Below are positions 1-7,752 of a stretch of 40,777 nucleotides of DNA, piece by piece. Numbering within the stretch: position 1 is the first letter of the stretch; every line of letters starts with the position of its first letter. The position numbers and the translations under genes are program-made. Origin of the DNA: Pseudomonadota bacterium (GTDB lineage Bacteria > Pseudomonadota > Alphaproteobacteria > Rhizobiales > Devosiaceae); assembly GCA_023433775.1 (NCBI GenBank), contig JAEYTY010000102.1, positions 1-40,777 of the forward strand. The letters run 5' to 3'. The notes beneath the pieces were generated by a model. That model had not been told where the DNA came from. It saw only the letters and a program-made list of their open reading frames with translations, and ran no database searches.

Positions 1-165
1 ACGACAAACCATCCAGCATCGCCGCTTGCTGCACGCCAGCCTCGCCGCATAATATCAACCCAATGACGAGCAGGACTCTCCGCTAATCAAAACGCCGGTC
101 TGGGCCAAAGCATCTGACGACGGACAATGTCCCCCTACAAAACCTCCTCGCCAGAAACCCCGGCG

Positions 166-223
166 CCCCGAGGCGGTTTTCGTCTCGTTATTTTTATACT
201 TTGAGGCGGAATCCGTCTCGGGG
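166..223 (+). terminator. Two tandem related hairpins, the first terminator-like on the + strand
   Basis: A hairpin with 7-bp arms at 169-175 and 181-187 (one G-T pair) is followed by a T-rich stretch at 188-199, which fits an intrinsic terminator for a gene entering from the left on the + strand. A second hairpin with near-identical arms lies at 203-208 and 214-219. The outer arms 166-176 and 213-223 can also pair with each other, so alternative folds exist. The remaining bases from 1 to 165 and 224 to 290 show no convincing gene. A short + strand frame ending near base 51 could be the tail of a CDS, but this cannot be established. Confidence 0.4.
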
Positions 224-290
224 CACCATCAACTGAAACCAAACCGGGGGCCGGAGGGCCGCCCGGCGCACGAACACGCCCGGATGTCCC

Positions 291-2075
291 CTATCGGCTC
301 CGACCGAACAGTCGCTCGATATCGGCCTTCTTCAGTTCCACATAGGTGGGGCGGCCATGGATGCATTGACCGGAATGAGGTGTCGCCTCCATGTCGCGGA
401 GGAGGGCGTTCATTTCGTCGGGGCGCAGGCGGCGGCCCGAGCGCACCGAGCCATGGCAGGCCATGCGGGCGATGATGGCCTCCATGCGGTCGGTGAGCAC
501 GGCGGCGCTGTCCCATTCGGCAAGGCCATCGGCCAGGTCGCGGATCAGCCCGTCAATATCGGTATTGCCGAGCAGGGCCGGGGTCTCGCGAACGGCCACG
601 GCGCGGGGCCCGAAGCGGTCGAGCCACAGGCCGAATTTCTCCAGCTCCGGCGCGGCCTCTTCCAGGCGGGCGCAGTCTTCCTCGTGCAGTTCGACAATGA
701 CGGGGATCAGCTGCGCCTGGCTGGGCACCGGACCCGAGGCCAGTTGCGCCTTGAACCGCTCATAGACCAAGCGTTCATGGGCCGCGTGCTGGTCGATCAG
801 CAAGAGGCCCGTGTCGTTCTGGGCGATGATGTAATTATCAAACATCTGCGCCCGCGCGCTGCCGAGAGGATAGTCGGTCGGCTCAAGCGCCTCGACATGG
901 TCAAAGCGCGCGCTGGGTTCGCTGAAGCCGGCAAACCGGCTCGGCGCGGGTTCGAATGGAAGCGGGGCTCTCTCGGCCGCACCGCCATAAGCGGCGCTAA
1001 CGCCGGAGGAAGGCGCAGGCGCCGTCGCTTCGGGCGCCGTGAACGCCCCCAGCACATCCTCGGCCACGCTGGTCGAGGCCTTGAACCCGGCCGCGGCCAG
1101 CGCCGTGCCGATGGCGCGGATCACGGCGCTGCGCACCGCCCCGGCATCGCGGAAGCGCAGCTCCGCCTTGGCCGGGTGCACATTGACGTCCACCTCGCCC
1201 GGATCAATGGCGAGGTAAAGCGCAACCACCGGGAAGCGGTCGCGGAACGTATAATCGGCAAAGGCCGCGCGCACCGCGCCCACCAGCACCTTGTCCTTCA
1301 CCGAGCGGCCATTGACGAAATAGAACTGGGAGAGCGAATTGGCCCGCGTATAGGTCGGTAGGCCCGCCAGCCCCGCCACCACCACGCCATGCCGCGCCAT
1401 GGCCAGCGGCACGGCGTTCTCCACAAAATCGGCCCCCATCACCTGGCCCAGCCGCGCCGCCAGCGCGCCTTCGCCCACGGCGGGCCAGTTGGACGGCGAG
1501 CGGTCTGTGCCCTCAAGGATAAAGTGGATTTCCGGATTGGCCATGGCCAGCCGCTTCACCACATCGGTAATCGCCGCTCCCTCGGCCCGGGCCGTCTTGA
1601 GGAATTTGCGCCGCGCAGGCACCTGCGCAAAGAGATCACGCATTTCAATGATCGTGCCCCGGTTCATCGCCTGGGGCAGGGGCCCGGAGCGGTGGCCATG
1701 GTCGACCACCAGCGCCAACCCACTCTCCGCCCCGTCAGGCCGCGATGCCACGGAAAGTCGCGATACCGACCCGATCGAAGCCAGCGCCTCACCACGAAAG
1801 CCCAGCGTACGGATGTCATCGAGATCAGCCTCACCCAGCTTGGACGTCGCGTGCCGCTCCACCGACAGCATCAGATCGTCCCGGTCCATGCCATGGCCAT
1901 CATCGGTAATGCGGATCAGGTCCATCCCGCCATTGGCCGTCGTAATGACAATGCGCCGCGCCCCGGCATCGATGGAATTTTCGACCAGTTCCTTGACTAC
2001 GCTGGCCGGGCGCTCGACCACTTCGCCGGCTGCAATGCGGTTGATCAGGTCTTCGGGAAGCTGGCGGATGGGCAA
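291..2075 (-). CDS. mutL: DNA mismatch repair protein MutL (endonuclease type)
   Basis: MutL couples MutS mismatch recognition to strand incision in the cytoplasm. The N-terminal GHKL ATPase shows ENSIDAG (about residues 32-38), DDGHG (58-62) and LGFRGEALAS (91-100). The C-terminal dimerisation domain carries the metal-binding nuclease motif DQHAAHERLVYE from residue 428 and CIHGRP near 571, a variant of the usual CPHGRP. This is therefore the self-nicking MutL of organisms without MutH. The start is taken as TTG at 2075, because an AGGAG sequence lies at normal spacing and the protein then begins PIRQLPEDLINRIAAGEVVE like the family. An in-frame ATG at 2144 would add 23 unconserved residues. 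The length is 594 aa, normal for alphaproteobacteria. The gene is divergent from tadA. Confidence 0.95.
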   Translation of the reverse strand: MPIRQLPEDLINRIAAGEVVERPASVVKELVENSIDAGARRIVITTANGGMDLIRITDDGHGMDRDDLMLSVERHATSKLGEADLDDIRTLGFRGEALASIGSVSRLSVASRPDGAESGLALVVDHGHRSGPLPQAMNRGTIIEMRDLFAQVPARRKFLKTARAEGAAITDVVKRLAMANPEIHFILEGTDRSPSNWPAVGEGALAARLGQVMGADFVENAVPLAMARHGVVVAGLAGLPTYTRANSLSQFYFVNGRSVKDKVLVGAVRAAFADYTFRDRFPVVALYLAIDPGEVDVNVHPAKAELRFRDAGAVRSAVIRAIGTALAAAGFKASTSVAEDVLGAFTAPEATAPAPSSGVSAAYGGAAERAPLPFEPAPSRFAGFSEPSARFDHVEALEPTDYPLGSARAQMFDNYIIAQNDTGLLLIDQHAAHERLVYERFKAQLASGPVPSQAQLIPVIVELHEEDCARLEEAAPELEKFGLWLDRFGPRAVAVRETPALLGNTDIDGLIRDLADGLAEWDSAAVLTDRMEAIIARMACHGSVRSGRRLRPDEMNALLRDMEATPHSGQCIHGRPTYVELKKADIERLFGRSR

Positions 2076-2163
2076 GGGCGATTCTCCTGTCCCCACTATA
2101 AGCCAGCGGCCCCCGCTTTCCGACCCGTTTGCGCAACAGCGCACAAGACGCTAGGGAAATCGC

Positions 2164-2613
2164 ATGTCCAACCCGTCACCCATGGAAATCGCCCTGAGCC
2201 TTGCCGAAGAGGCCGCCGCCGTGGGCGAAGCGCCGGTCGGCGCTGTCATCATGGAAGGCGACCGCGTGCTCGCCGCCGAACGCAACCGGATGCAGGGGCT
2301 GGCCGACCCCACCGCCCACGCCGAAATGCTGGCCATACGCACTGCCTTGGCCACCCGAGGCACGGGCCGGCTCGATGGCTGCGATCTTTATGTGACCCTC
2401 GAACCCTGCGCCATGTGCGCCGGCGCCATTGCCCATACACGCCTGCGTCGGGTCTATTTCGCCGCCGAGGACATCAAGGCCGGCGCCGTCGAAAACGGTA
2501 TTCGACTGTTCCAGCAGCCCAGTTGCCACCACCGTCCAGAAGTGATCGGCGGCCTGTCCGCCGGGCGCGCCGAGGCCATGCTGGTGGCCTTTTTCAAAAA
2601 GCTCCGCGACTAG
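2164..2613 (+). CDS. tadA: tRNA-specific adenosine deaminase TadA
   Basis: TadA converts the wobble adenosine 34 of tRNA-Arg(ACG) to inosine and is usually essential. The 149-aa protein is a complete cytidine/deoxycytidylate deaminase fold. Zinc and catalytic residues are visible as HAE (His52, Glu54) and PCAMC (Cys82, Cys85). The start ATG follows AGGGA at a suitable distance. The gene is transcribed away from mutL, and the short region between them must hold both promoters. The C-terminal region (GRAEAMLVAFFKKLRD) matches the usual end of the family. Cytosine deaminase relatives share the fold, but the length and the PCAMCAGA motif favour TadA. Confidence 0.93.
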   Translation: MSNPSPMEIALSLAEEAAAVGEAPVGAVIMEGDRVLAAERNRMQGLADPTAHAEMLAIRTALATRGTGRLDGCDLYVTLEPCAMCAGAIAHTRLRRVYFAAEDIKAGAVENGIRLFQQPSCHHRPEVIGGLSAGRAEAMLVAFFKKLRD

Positions 2614-2657
2614 GACCGCCGATTGGAGTCCACACTAAGGCGGAGATGCAGCTCATC

Positions 2658-2731
2658 ATGTTAAAAATAATTGACATTATGTTTGATATAATCGATATGA
2701 AGTTCCATATTCTTTCCATGGGGCAATCCAA
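2658..2731 (+). promoter_or_regulatory. AT-rich promoter/operator region before the membrane protein-HTH pair
   Basis: About 45 bases (2660-2705) are strikingly AT-rich in GC-rich surroundings. They contain short repeats: TTGACATTATG (2671-2681), TTGATATAATC (2683-2693) and ATATGAAG. An inverted pair ATTAT/ATAAT also occurs. TTGACA (2671-2676) and TATAAT (2687-2692) are both present but only 10 bases apart, so they cannot be one standard promoter. A frame of 25 codons (2658-2735) also runs through and its TGA overlaps the next ATG. The likeliest role is the promoter and autoregulatory operator of the downstream HTH gene; this is inference. Confidence 0.4.
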
Positions 2732-3196
2732 ATGACGATGCGCGAAAAGGTGGCCTGGATTTCTGTGACTGTCTCTCTGGCGATCTTCGGCTGGTATTTC
2801 TGGTCGGTGTGGAGCGACTTCGCGGCGCGGGCTCTCGATGGTGACGCGCTGTTCTGGCGCTTCATCTGGTGCCTTGGCATAGCCGTGGCGATCATGCTGC
2901 CGGCGAGCCTTGTCGCCGCGCGGCTCGGGAACCAGAAGTTCGATCCGCCGCCTGACGAGCTTGAAGTTCGCGTCGAGGCCATCTCCAACCGGATTGGTCT
3001 GGCCACGCTGGAAGTGGCGCTTGTCGGCGTGGTGCTGCTGAGCAAGGTGATTGTCGAACGCGCTAATGCCGATTTCGCCGCTGACCCGGCAGGCGCGACG
3101 GCGATCATGCTGATTAACCTGATCCTCTTTGTCACTGCCACGGCAGCGGTGCTGCGCGAAATCGTCGTCATCGTCCAATACCGGATGCTGGCCTGA
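2732..3196 (+). CDS. Small four-helix integral membrane protein, function unknown
   Basis: I do not recognise a characterised function. The 154-aa protein has four likely transmembrane helices: about residues 8-27, 42-63, 88-106 and 122-143. A short charged loop separates each pair, around QKFDPPPDELEVR and ERANADFA. This size and topology resemble the membrane proteins often encoded beside small HTH regulators of the YozG/cro type. The stop codon overlaps the ATG of the HTH gene (TGATG), so the two are translationally coupled and very probably form one unit. The first ATG is chosen because GGGG lies 8 bases upstream; a second ATG two codons later is possible. The AT-rich region upstream is the likely control site. 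Confidence 0.75.
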   Translation: MTMREKVAWISVTVSLAIFGWYFWSVWSDFAARALDGDALFWRFIWCLGIAVAIMLPASLVAARLGNQKFDPPPDELEVRVEAISNRIGLATLEVALVGVVLLSKVIVERANADFAADPAGATAIMLINLILFVTATAAVLREIVVIVQYRMLA

Positions 3197-3429
3197 TGCC
3201 CGCGCCGCCCCCCATTTCCAACAATATCCGCCGCCTGCGTTTTGACCGGGGCGAGATGACCCAGCAGGATCTGGCCGACCGCATCGGCATGACGCGGCAG
3301 ACCGTCGCCGCCATCGAGCAGAACAAATATTCGCCCTCGCTGGAGGCGGCGTTCCGCATCGCCGAGGTGTTCGGCGTCGAGATCGGCGAGGTCTTCCAGT
3401 GGAAGGCCGGCGAGAACAGCCGCGGCTAG
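3196..3429 (+). CDS. Small XRE/cro-type HTH transcriptional regulator
   Basis: This 77-aa protein is almost entirely one helix-turn-helix domain. Family hallmarks are NNIRRLRFDRGEMTQQDLA (helices 1-2), RQTVAAIEQNKYSPSLE (recognition helix) and the C-terminal AFRIAEVFGVEIGEVF. Such single-domain regulators generally bind as dimers and repress their own operon. It overlaps the membrane-protein gene by one base, which suggests that protein is either the regulator's target or its sensory partner. It is not followed by a toxin gene, so a toxin-antitoxin role is not indicated. The effector is unknown. Confidence 0.85.
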   Translation: MPAPPPISNNIRRLRFDRGEMTQQDLADRIGMTRQTVAAIEQNKYSPSLEAAFRIAEVFGVEIGEVFQWKAGENSRG

Positions 3430-3447
3430 CCCGCATGGAGAACCAAC

Positions 3448-4419
3448 ATGAAAGCCTGGTTTGCCCGCCATTATGGCGGACCCGAAGTGCTGCGCCTTGA
3501 AGAGCTGCCGATACCCTCCCCAAAGCCCGGCGAAGTGCTGATCCGCGTCCACGCCACCAGCGTCAACTCCGGCGATGTGCGGGTGCGCGGCTGCAACTTG
3601 CCCGCCGGCATGACCTTCCTCGGGCGGCTGGCTTTGGGCTGGAACGGACCGCGCCAGCCGATCATGGGCACCGAATTGTCCGGCGTCATCGAAGCCATTG
3701 GTCCCGGCGTGACGCGCTTTGCCAGGGGCGACGCGATTTTCGCTTTTCCCGGCGGCAGGATGGGGGCTCATGCGCAATATGTGACCATGCCTGAAACCGG
3801 CCCCGTTGCCCGTCTCCCTGAAGGGCTGGATTTCAACACCGCAGCGGGGCTCTGTTTCGGCGGCACCACGGCAATGCATTACCTGCGACAGGCCGATCTC
3901 AAACCCGGTGAGTCCATTCTGATCCTCGGTGGGTCAGGCGCCGTGGGCATGGCACTGGTGCAGCTGGCCACACAGCGTGGCGCGCTGGTGACGGCAACGA
4001 CCAGCGCGGGCAACACCGATTTGGTTACCAAGCTCGGCGCGGCGCGGGTGATCGACTATCACGCCACCGACGTCACCCAACTCGGTGAGCGCTTCGACGT
4101 GGTCGCCGATAGCATCGGCGCCATGGATTTCGCCACCGCGCAACGCCTCCTGAAACCCCGCGGACGCTACCTCGCCATCGCCGGGACCATGAAGGAAATG
4201 CTGGGCGCCCTGCGCAAGGGTCCGGAAGGCAAGCGCATGATTGTCGGGCCGGCCAGCGAACGCGTCGAGGATATAGTCGAATTGGGGCGGCTAGCCGCAC
4301 AGGGCCTCTATCGCGTCCACATCGACAAGGTCTTCGCCTTTACCGAAATGGCGGCGGCCCACGCCTATGTCGAAACCGGCCGCAAGCGCGGCAGCGTCGT
4401 GGTGGAAGTCGCCGAATAG
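3448..4419 (+). CDS. NAD(P)-dependent alcohol dehydrogenase/quinone oxidoreductase (MDR family)
   Basis: This is a medium-chain dehydrogenase/reductase of 323 aa. The N-terminal GroES-like catalytic domain spans about residues 1-130 and the Rossmann domain follows, with the nucleotide-binding turn GGSGAVG at 161-167. The cysteines and histidines that bind zinc in alcohol dehydrogenases are not arranged in their usual pattern. This favours the zinc-independent quinone oxidoreductase-like branch, which reduces quinones or enones with NAD(P)H. The ATG follows GGAG at good spacing. It lies 18 bases after the HTH gene on the same strand, so it may be cotranscribed. The substrate cannot be read from sequence. 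Confidence 0.85.
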   Translation: MKAWFARHYGGPEVLRLEELPIPSPKPGEVLIRVHATSVNSGDVRVRGCNLPAGMTFLGRLALGWNGPRQPIMGTELSGVIEAIGPGVTRFARGDAIFAFPGGRMGAHAQYVTMPETGPVARLPEGLDFNTAAGLCFGGTTAMHYLRQADLKPGESILILGGSGAVGMALVQLATQRGALVTATTSAGNTDLVTKLGAARVIDYHATDVTQLGERFDVVADSIGAMDFATAQRLLKPRGRYLAIAGTMKEMLGALRKGPEGKRMIVGPASERVEDIVELGRLAAQGLYRVHIDKVFAFTEMAAAHAYVETGRKRGSVVVEVAE

Positions 4420-4422
4420 GCC

Positions 4423-5301
4423 TCAAGCCCGGTTGCTGTCGATGACCTCGACCTTGCCCTGGATATAGGCTTCCACCTTGGCCGCGAGGATACGCTTGAA
4501 GCGATCCTTTTCGATTTCCGCATGGGTAATGATTTCGCGCACCCGCCAGAATTCCATGGCCCCGAAATTGGCCACATGGGGCCGGATATAGATATCGGGC
4601 GGATAGGCCGCCATCATATGCGCGGTCAGCGAATGCATCATGATCTGGGCCGAGCCGAACCAGATGTCGATGGCCTTGTGGTCGGTCTTGGTGATCCCGG
4701 CGGAAGGGTCGCCATTGACGTCGATACCGATGAGGAAATCGGTATCGATATCGGCCTGGTCGAGCGGAAGCGGGTTGACCACGCCGCCATCAACCAGAAT
4801 GTGATTGTCATAAACCACCGGCTTGAACAGGCTCGGAATGGCAATGGAGCCCGCAATGGCCGGGCGCAACAGGCCGGAATTGAACACCACCTGATGCCAG
4901 GACTGGAAATCGGTCGCCACGATGTAGAGCGGCGTCTTGAGGTCCTTGAATTGCAGCGGGAAGTCCGCAGGCGTGAACGCATCGACAATGCTCGTTGCGT
5001 CGAGCTGCATGGTGATGCCATTTTTGAGCAGCCCGCCCAGCCCGCGGATCTGCGTGGCCCAGAGCTTTGCGGCGATGGTGCGCATGGTGCCCAGCACTTC
5101 GAAAGAGTGGTGCCGCAATTCCCTGCCGCTCATCCCGGCGGCCCAACCCGCCCCGATCAGCGCGCCGATAGAAGTGCCGGAAATGACCGAAGGCTTGAGG
5201 CCAAGTTCGTCCATGGCCTCGATATAGGGGATATGGGTCAGCCCGCGTGCCGAGCCGCCCCCCAATGCCACGCCGATGCGCGGTCCGCTGATCGTGCTCA
5301 T
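4423..5301 (-). CDS. Patatin-like phospholipase (RssA/NTE family)
   Basis: This is a 292-aa single-domain serine hydrolase with a Ser-Asp dyad. The oxyanion-hole loop GGGSARG is at residues 14-20, the nucleophile elbow GTSIG at 42-46 (Ser44), and the catalytic aspartate in DGG at 171-173. Members hydrolyse acyl chains of phospholipids or lysophospholipids. No signal peptide or membrane segment is evident. The start is the ATG at 5301, preceded by GAGG and beginning MSTISGPRIGVALGGG. A longer open frame upstream to 5577 would overlap the end of purD and has no family similarity. It converges with the MDR gene, with only 3 bases between the stops. The natural substrate is unknown. Confidence 0.88.
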   Translation of the reverse strand: MSTISGPRIGVALGGGSARGLTHIPYIEAMDELGLKPSVISGTSIGALIGAGWAAGMSGRELRHHSFEVLGTMRTIAAKLWATQIRGLGGLLKNGITMQLDATSIVDAFTPADFPLQFKDLKTPLYIVATDFQSWHQVVFNSGLLRPAIAGSIAIPSLFKPVVYDNHILVDGGVVNPLPLDQADIDTDFLIGIDVNGDPSAGITKTDHKAIDIWFGSAQIMMHSLTAHMMAAYPPDIYIRPHVANFGAMEFWRVREIITHAEIEKDRFKRILAAKVEAYIQGKVEVIDSNRA

Positions 5302-5443
5302 TTGTCCTCGCTCCGAACCTGCGGAGCGCTGCCGGTTTGGCAGGACCTTGCCCATCTGGTCTTGTGGGCGGGGTGTGCCTTGCGGCGGCGTTCCGTCAAA
5401 TGCGGTCCGCAATGAAGATAGGCTTGGAATGTTGAGGAAAGGT

Positions 5444-6718
5444 TCAGCCCCGCTCGCGGGAAACCTCGCGCCAGCCAATGTCCCTTCGGGCAAAGCCCTC
5501 TGGCCAGTCAATCTGGTCCACGCCTCGATAAGCACGCTGCTGCGCCTCTTTGACCGTCGCCCCGAGCGCCGTGACATTCAGCACGCGCCCGCCATTGGCC
5601 AGTAAACGTGCGCCGTCGCGCTTCGTTCCGGCGTGGAACACCGTCAGGTCAGGTCCATCAAGGCCATCGACACCCCGGATTTCGCTGCCCTTGCCATAGT
5701 CACCGGGATAGCCCTTGGTGGCCATGATCACGGTCAGCGCATAGGCGTCTTTCCACTGCACATCGTGTCCCGCCAGCGTGCCCGTGGCCGTGGCGTGCAA
5801 CAGCGGCAGCAGGTCGCTCTCCATCCGCATCATCATCACCTGGCATTCCGGGTCGCCGAAGCGGGCATTGTATTCGACCAGCTTGGGGCCTTCATCGGTC
5901 AGCATCAGCCCCGCATAGAACACACCCTGATAAGGCGTGCCGCGGCTGGCGAGGCCCTTGGCTGTGGGGCGGATGATCTTCTCCATGGTAAAATCGAACT
6001 GCTCCCGCGTCATCACCGGGGCGGGCGAATAGGCCCCCATGCCGCCGGTATTGGGCCCTGTGTCGCCGTCAAAAGCGCGCTTATGGTCCTGCGCGGTGGT
6101 GAGTGGCAGCAGCGTTTCGCCATCACACAGCACGAAGAGGCTGACCTCCTCGCCCTCCATGAATTCCTCGATGACGACGGCCGCGCCCGCCGCGCCAAAC
6201 GAGCCCGAGAAACAGTCGATAACGGCCTCTTCCGCCTCTTCGACGCTCATGGCCACGGTCACGCCCTTGCCGGCCGCCAGCCCGTCGGCCTTGATGACGA
6301 TGGGCGCGCCATTGGCATAGATATGGGCAAGGGCCGAGCCTTCATCGACGAACCGCGCATAGCCTGCGGTGGGTATATCGAACTCGTCGCACAGCGCTTT
6401 GGTAAAACTCTTTGAGCCCTCAAGCTGGCCTGCCGCCGCGGAGGGGCAGAAACAGTCGATACCAGCAGCGCGGATGGTGTCACCCATGCCCGCGACCACC
6501 TGCGCATCTGGACCAACCACGACAAAGTCAATGGCATTGGCCTTGGCCCATGCGGCAACGGCGTCATTGTCATTGATATCGAGAGACACATCTTCGGCGA
6601 CCAGCGCCGAACCGCCATTGCCCGGGGCAACATAGAGCTTTGTCAGCAGCGACGACTGGGCAATCTTCCACGCCAAAGCATGTTCGCGCCCGCCCGAACC
6701 AATGACCAGAACCCGCAT
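5444..6718 (-). CDS. purD: Phosphoribosylamine-glycine ligase (GAR synthetase)
   Basis: PurD joins 5-phosphoribosylamine and glycine using ATP in the second step of purine synthesis. The 424-aa protein starts with the characteristic VLVIGSGGREHALAWK. An ATP-grasp domain follows, with KADGLAAGKGV near residues 138-148 and PNTGGMGAYSP further on. The conserved FGDPECQV segment is also present. The ATG at 6718 has a strong GGAGG site; an earlier in-frame ATG at 6754 has none. The gene is followed by the patatin-like gene on the same strand after 142 bases. Its glycine substrate links it loosely to the glycine cleavage operon later in the window. Confidence 0.96.
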   Translation of the reverse strand: MRVLVIGSGGREHALAWKIAQSSLLTKLYVAPGNGGSALVAEDVSLDINDNDAVAAWAKANAIDFVVVGPDAQVVAGMGDTIRAAGIDCFCPSAAAGQLEGSKSFTKALCDEFDIPTAGYARFVDEGSALAHIYANGAPIVIKADGLAAGKGVTVAMSVEEAEEAVIDCFSGSFGAAGAAVVIEEFMEGEEVSLFVLCDGETLLPLTTAQDHKRAFDGDTGPNTGGMGAYSPAPVMTREQFDFTMEKIIRPTAKGLASRGTPYQGVFYAGLMLTDEGPKLVEYNARFGDPECQVMMMRMESDLLPLLHATATGTLAGHDVQWKDAYALTVIMATKGYPGDYGKGSEIRGVDGLDGPDLTVFHAGTKRDGARLLANGGRVLNVTALGATVKEAQQRAYRGVDQIDWPEGFARRDIGWREVSRERG

Positions 6719-6795
6719 AACTGCCTCCACGCTGCCTTGATGGGCGTGATGCACGAGTGCGGCGGGGGAGGCAAGAGCGATGCAGCCAAGTTTGA

Positions 6796-7317
6796 CTAGA
6801 AGTTCAGTCTCTCCTCAGGGTCAATGACCCTCAGGATAGCATGAGGCGGCGAAGTCCAATTCCACAAGGCAATATTGATGTCTTTGCTGGTGGCCCGCCT
6901 CTCAAAGCTTGGCACCATGATACCGTGATAACCAAGCTGGATGAGTTCATCAGCAAATTCTTGCGACGCAGAGATGCCATCCATTTTTTGCTGAGAGCGC
7001 CAGTCCGGGCTGCCAAGCATACCGAGGGTCACTGATACCTCGTCTGGACGCGTAGCGTTATAGGCGTCTAAAGCCGCATCTGACGTGGCATCAAAAAGAT
7101 TGTCGATATTTGCCTCAAACGCAACGAGCGTGACGGGACTGAAGCCACCAAACTGATTCACTTCAAGCAGCGCTGTCTCGTAGGAAGTGCTGGTGTAAAG
7201 GCACTCCACACCCAGTTTGTTGAAGCGTCCGCCGTGGAGAGCGGCGCCCTTGCCGCTTAAAGGCTGTCGCGCGCGTTTAGGCTTATAGCCTCGATACAGT
7301 GTCCCCCGAAACTGCAT
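6796..7317 (-). CDS. RES-domain toxin (MbcT-like NAD+-degrading family)
   Basis: The 173-aa protein matches the RES domain almost end to end: LYRG (Arg9), GKGAALHGGRFN (Arg31), CLYTSTSYETALLEV (Tyr41, Glu52) and a late VPSFERRA (Ser137). These give the Arg, Glu and Ser for which the family is named. Characterised RES toxins such as MbcT degrade or phosphorolyse NAD+. The start lies 2 bases after the stop of the antitoxin gene, the standard antitoxin-first order. Base composition is visibly less GC-rich than in the flanking purD and gshA, which suggests acquisition. The gene appears intact with all signature residues, so an active toxin is expected; this is inference from the family. Confidence 0.88.
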   Translation of the reverse strand: MQFRGTLYRGYKPKRARQPLSGKGAALHGGRFNKLGVECLYTSTSYETALLEVNQFGGFSPVTLVAFEANIDNLFDATSDAALDAYNATRPDEVSVTLGMLGSPDWRSQQKMDGISASQEFADELIQLGYHGIMVPSFERRATSKDINIALWNWTSPPHAILRVIDPEERLNF

Positions 7318-7319
7318 CG

Positions 7320-7604
7320 TTATGCATGTGTGCCTTCTTCTACATCATCGAGATACTCGATGACCCAGTCGGCGTGACCTTCAAATATCAGGTCTTTTGC
7401 AGTTTTGTGGCCATATCCAGGAACTGGAACCTTGGTAATCCACCTGAGGGCTTCTTCCTCGGTATCAAAATTTGCGACGATTCGAGACAGCGCAGTGCGA
7501 AGGCCCTCATTGTCAAACGCAGGGATGGGGCGCGTGCCCTTCCCTGCAAGGCCTTCTTTCAACCGTTGGACTATCGGACCGACTAGTGTTTGGTGTTCGC
7601 TCAT
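7320..7604 (-). CDS. Antitoxin of the RES pair (Xre/MbcA/ParS toxin-binding domain)
   Basis: This 94-aa protein sits directly upstream of the RES toxin. Its C-terminal half (about residues 48-94) has the pattern of the MbcA/ParS/Xre toxin-binding domain (DUF2384-like): EEEALRWITKVPVPGYGHKT, then DLIFEGHADWVIEYLDDVEE. The N-terminal half is short and lacks a recognisable full helix-turn-helix, unlike the longer Xre antitoxins of about 120-150 aa. DNA binding and autoregulation are therefore uncertain. The ATG follows GGAAGG at about 8 bases. In the family the antitoxin blocks the NAD+ site of the toxin with its C-terminal end; that is expected here but not shown. Confidence 0.8.
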   Translation of the reverse strand: MSEHQTLVGPIVQRLKEGLAGKGTRPIPAFDNEGLRTALSRIVANFDTEEEALRWITKVPVPGYGHKTAKDLIFEGHADWVIEYLDDVEEGTHA

Positions 7605-7718
7605 CCAATGACCTTCCGATCGCTACGTAAGTACTCAATGCCAGAGGCGCAACTTTGGCAAAACGGATTCAAGAGCCTTAAGATGCCTAGATAACGTGAA
7701 ATCCATCTAAATGTCACT

Positions 7719-7744
7719 GTGGCGGCCTGACGTCAGGTCGCCAC
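7719..7744 (-). terminator. 26-base palindrome just downstream of gshA
   Basis: Arms of 13 bases (7719-7731 and 7732-7744) pair fully except for one G-T position. The centre contains CCTGACGTCAGG. The palindrome starts 8 bases after the gshA stop, so a transcription terminator or mRNA-stabilising hairpin is the likeliest role. No T tract follows on the minus strand, so an operator for the antitoxin promoter or a scar of insertion is also possible. Confidence 0.45.
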
Positions 7745-7752
7745 CTGAACCG

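Noticed and set aside
2671..2692. A standard sigma-70 promoter formed by TTGACA and TATAAT
   Set aside because: The boxes are only 10 bases apart, so they cannot be used together; the region is reported as an unassigned control region instead.
1389..2735. 448-codon + strand frame across the mutL 5' end and tadA
   Set aside because: It overlaps two conserved genes in other frames, and its sequence shows only arginine- and proline-rich shadow composition.
5302..5577. A longer patatin-like protein starting at 5577
   Set aside because: The extra 92 codons overlap the purD 3' end, are arginine- and proline-rich, and lie before the well-supported ATG with GAGG at 5301.
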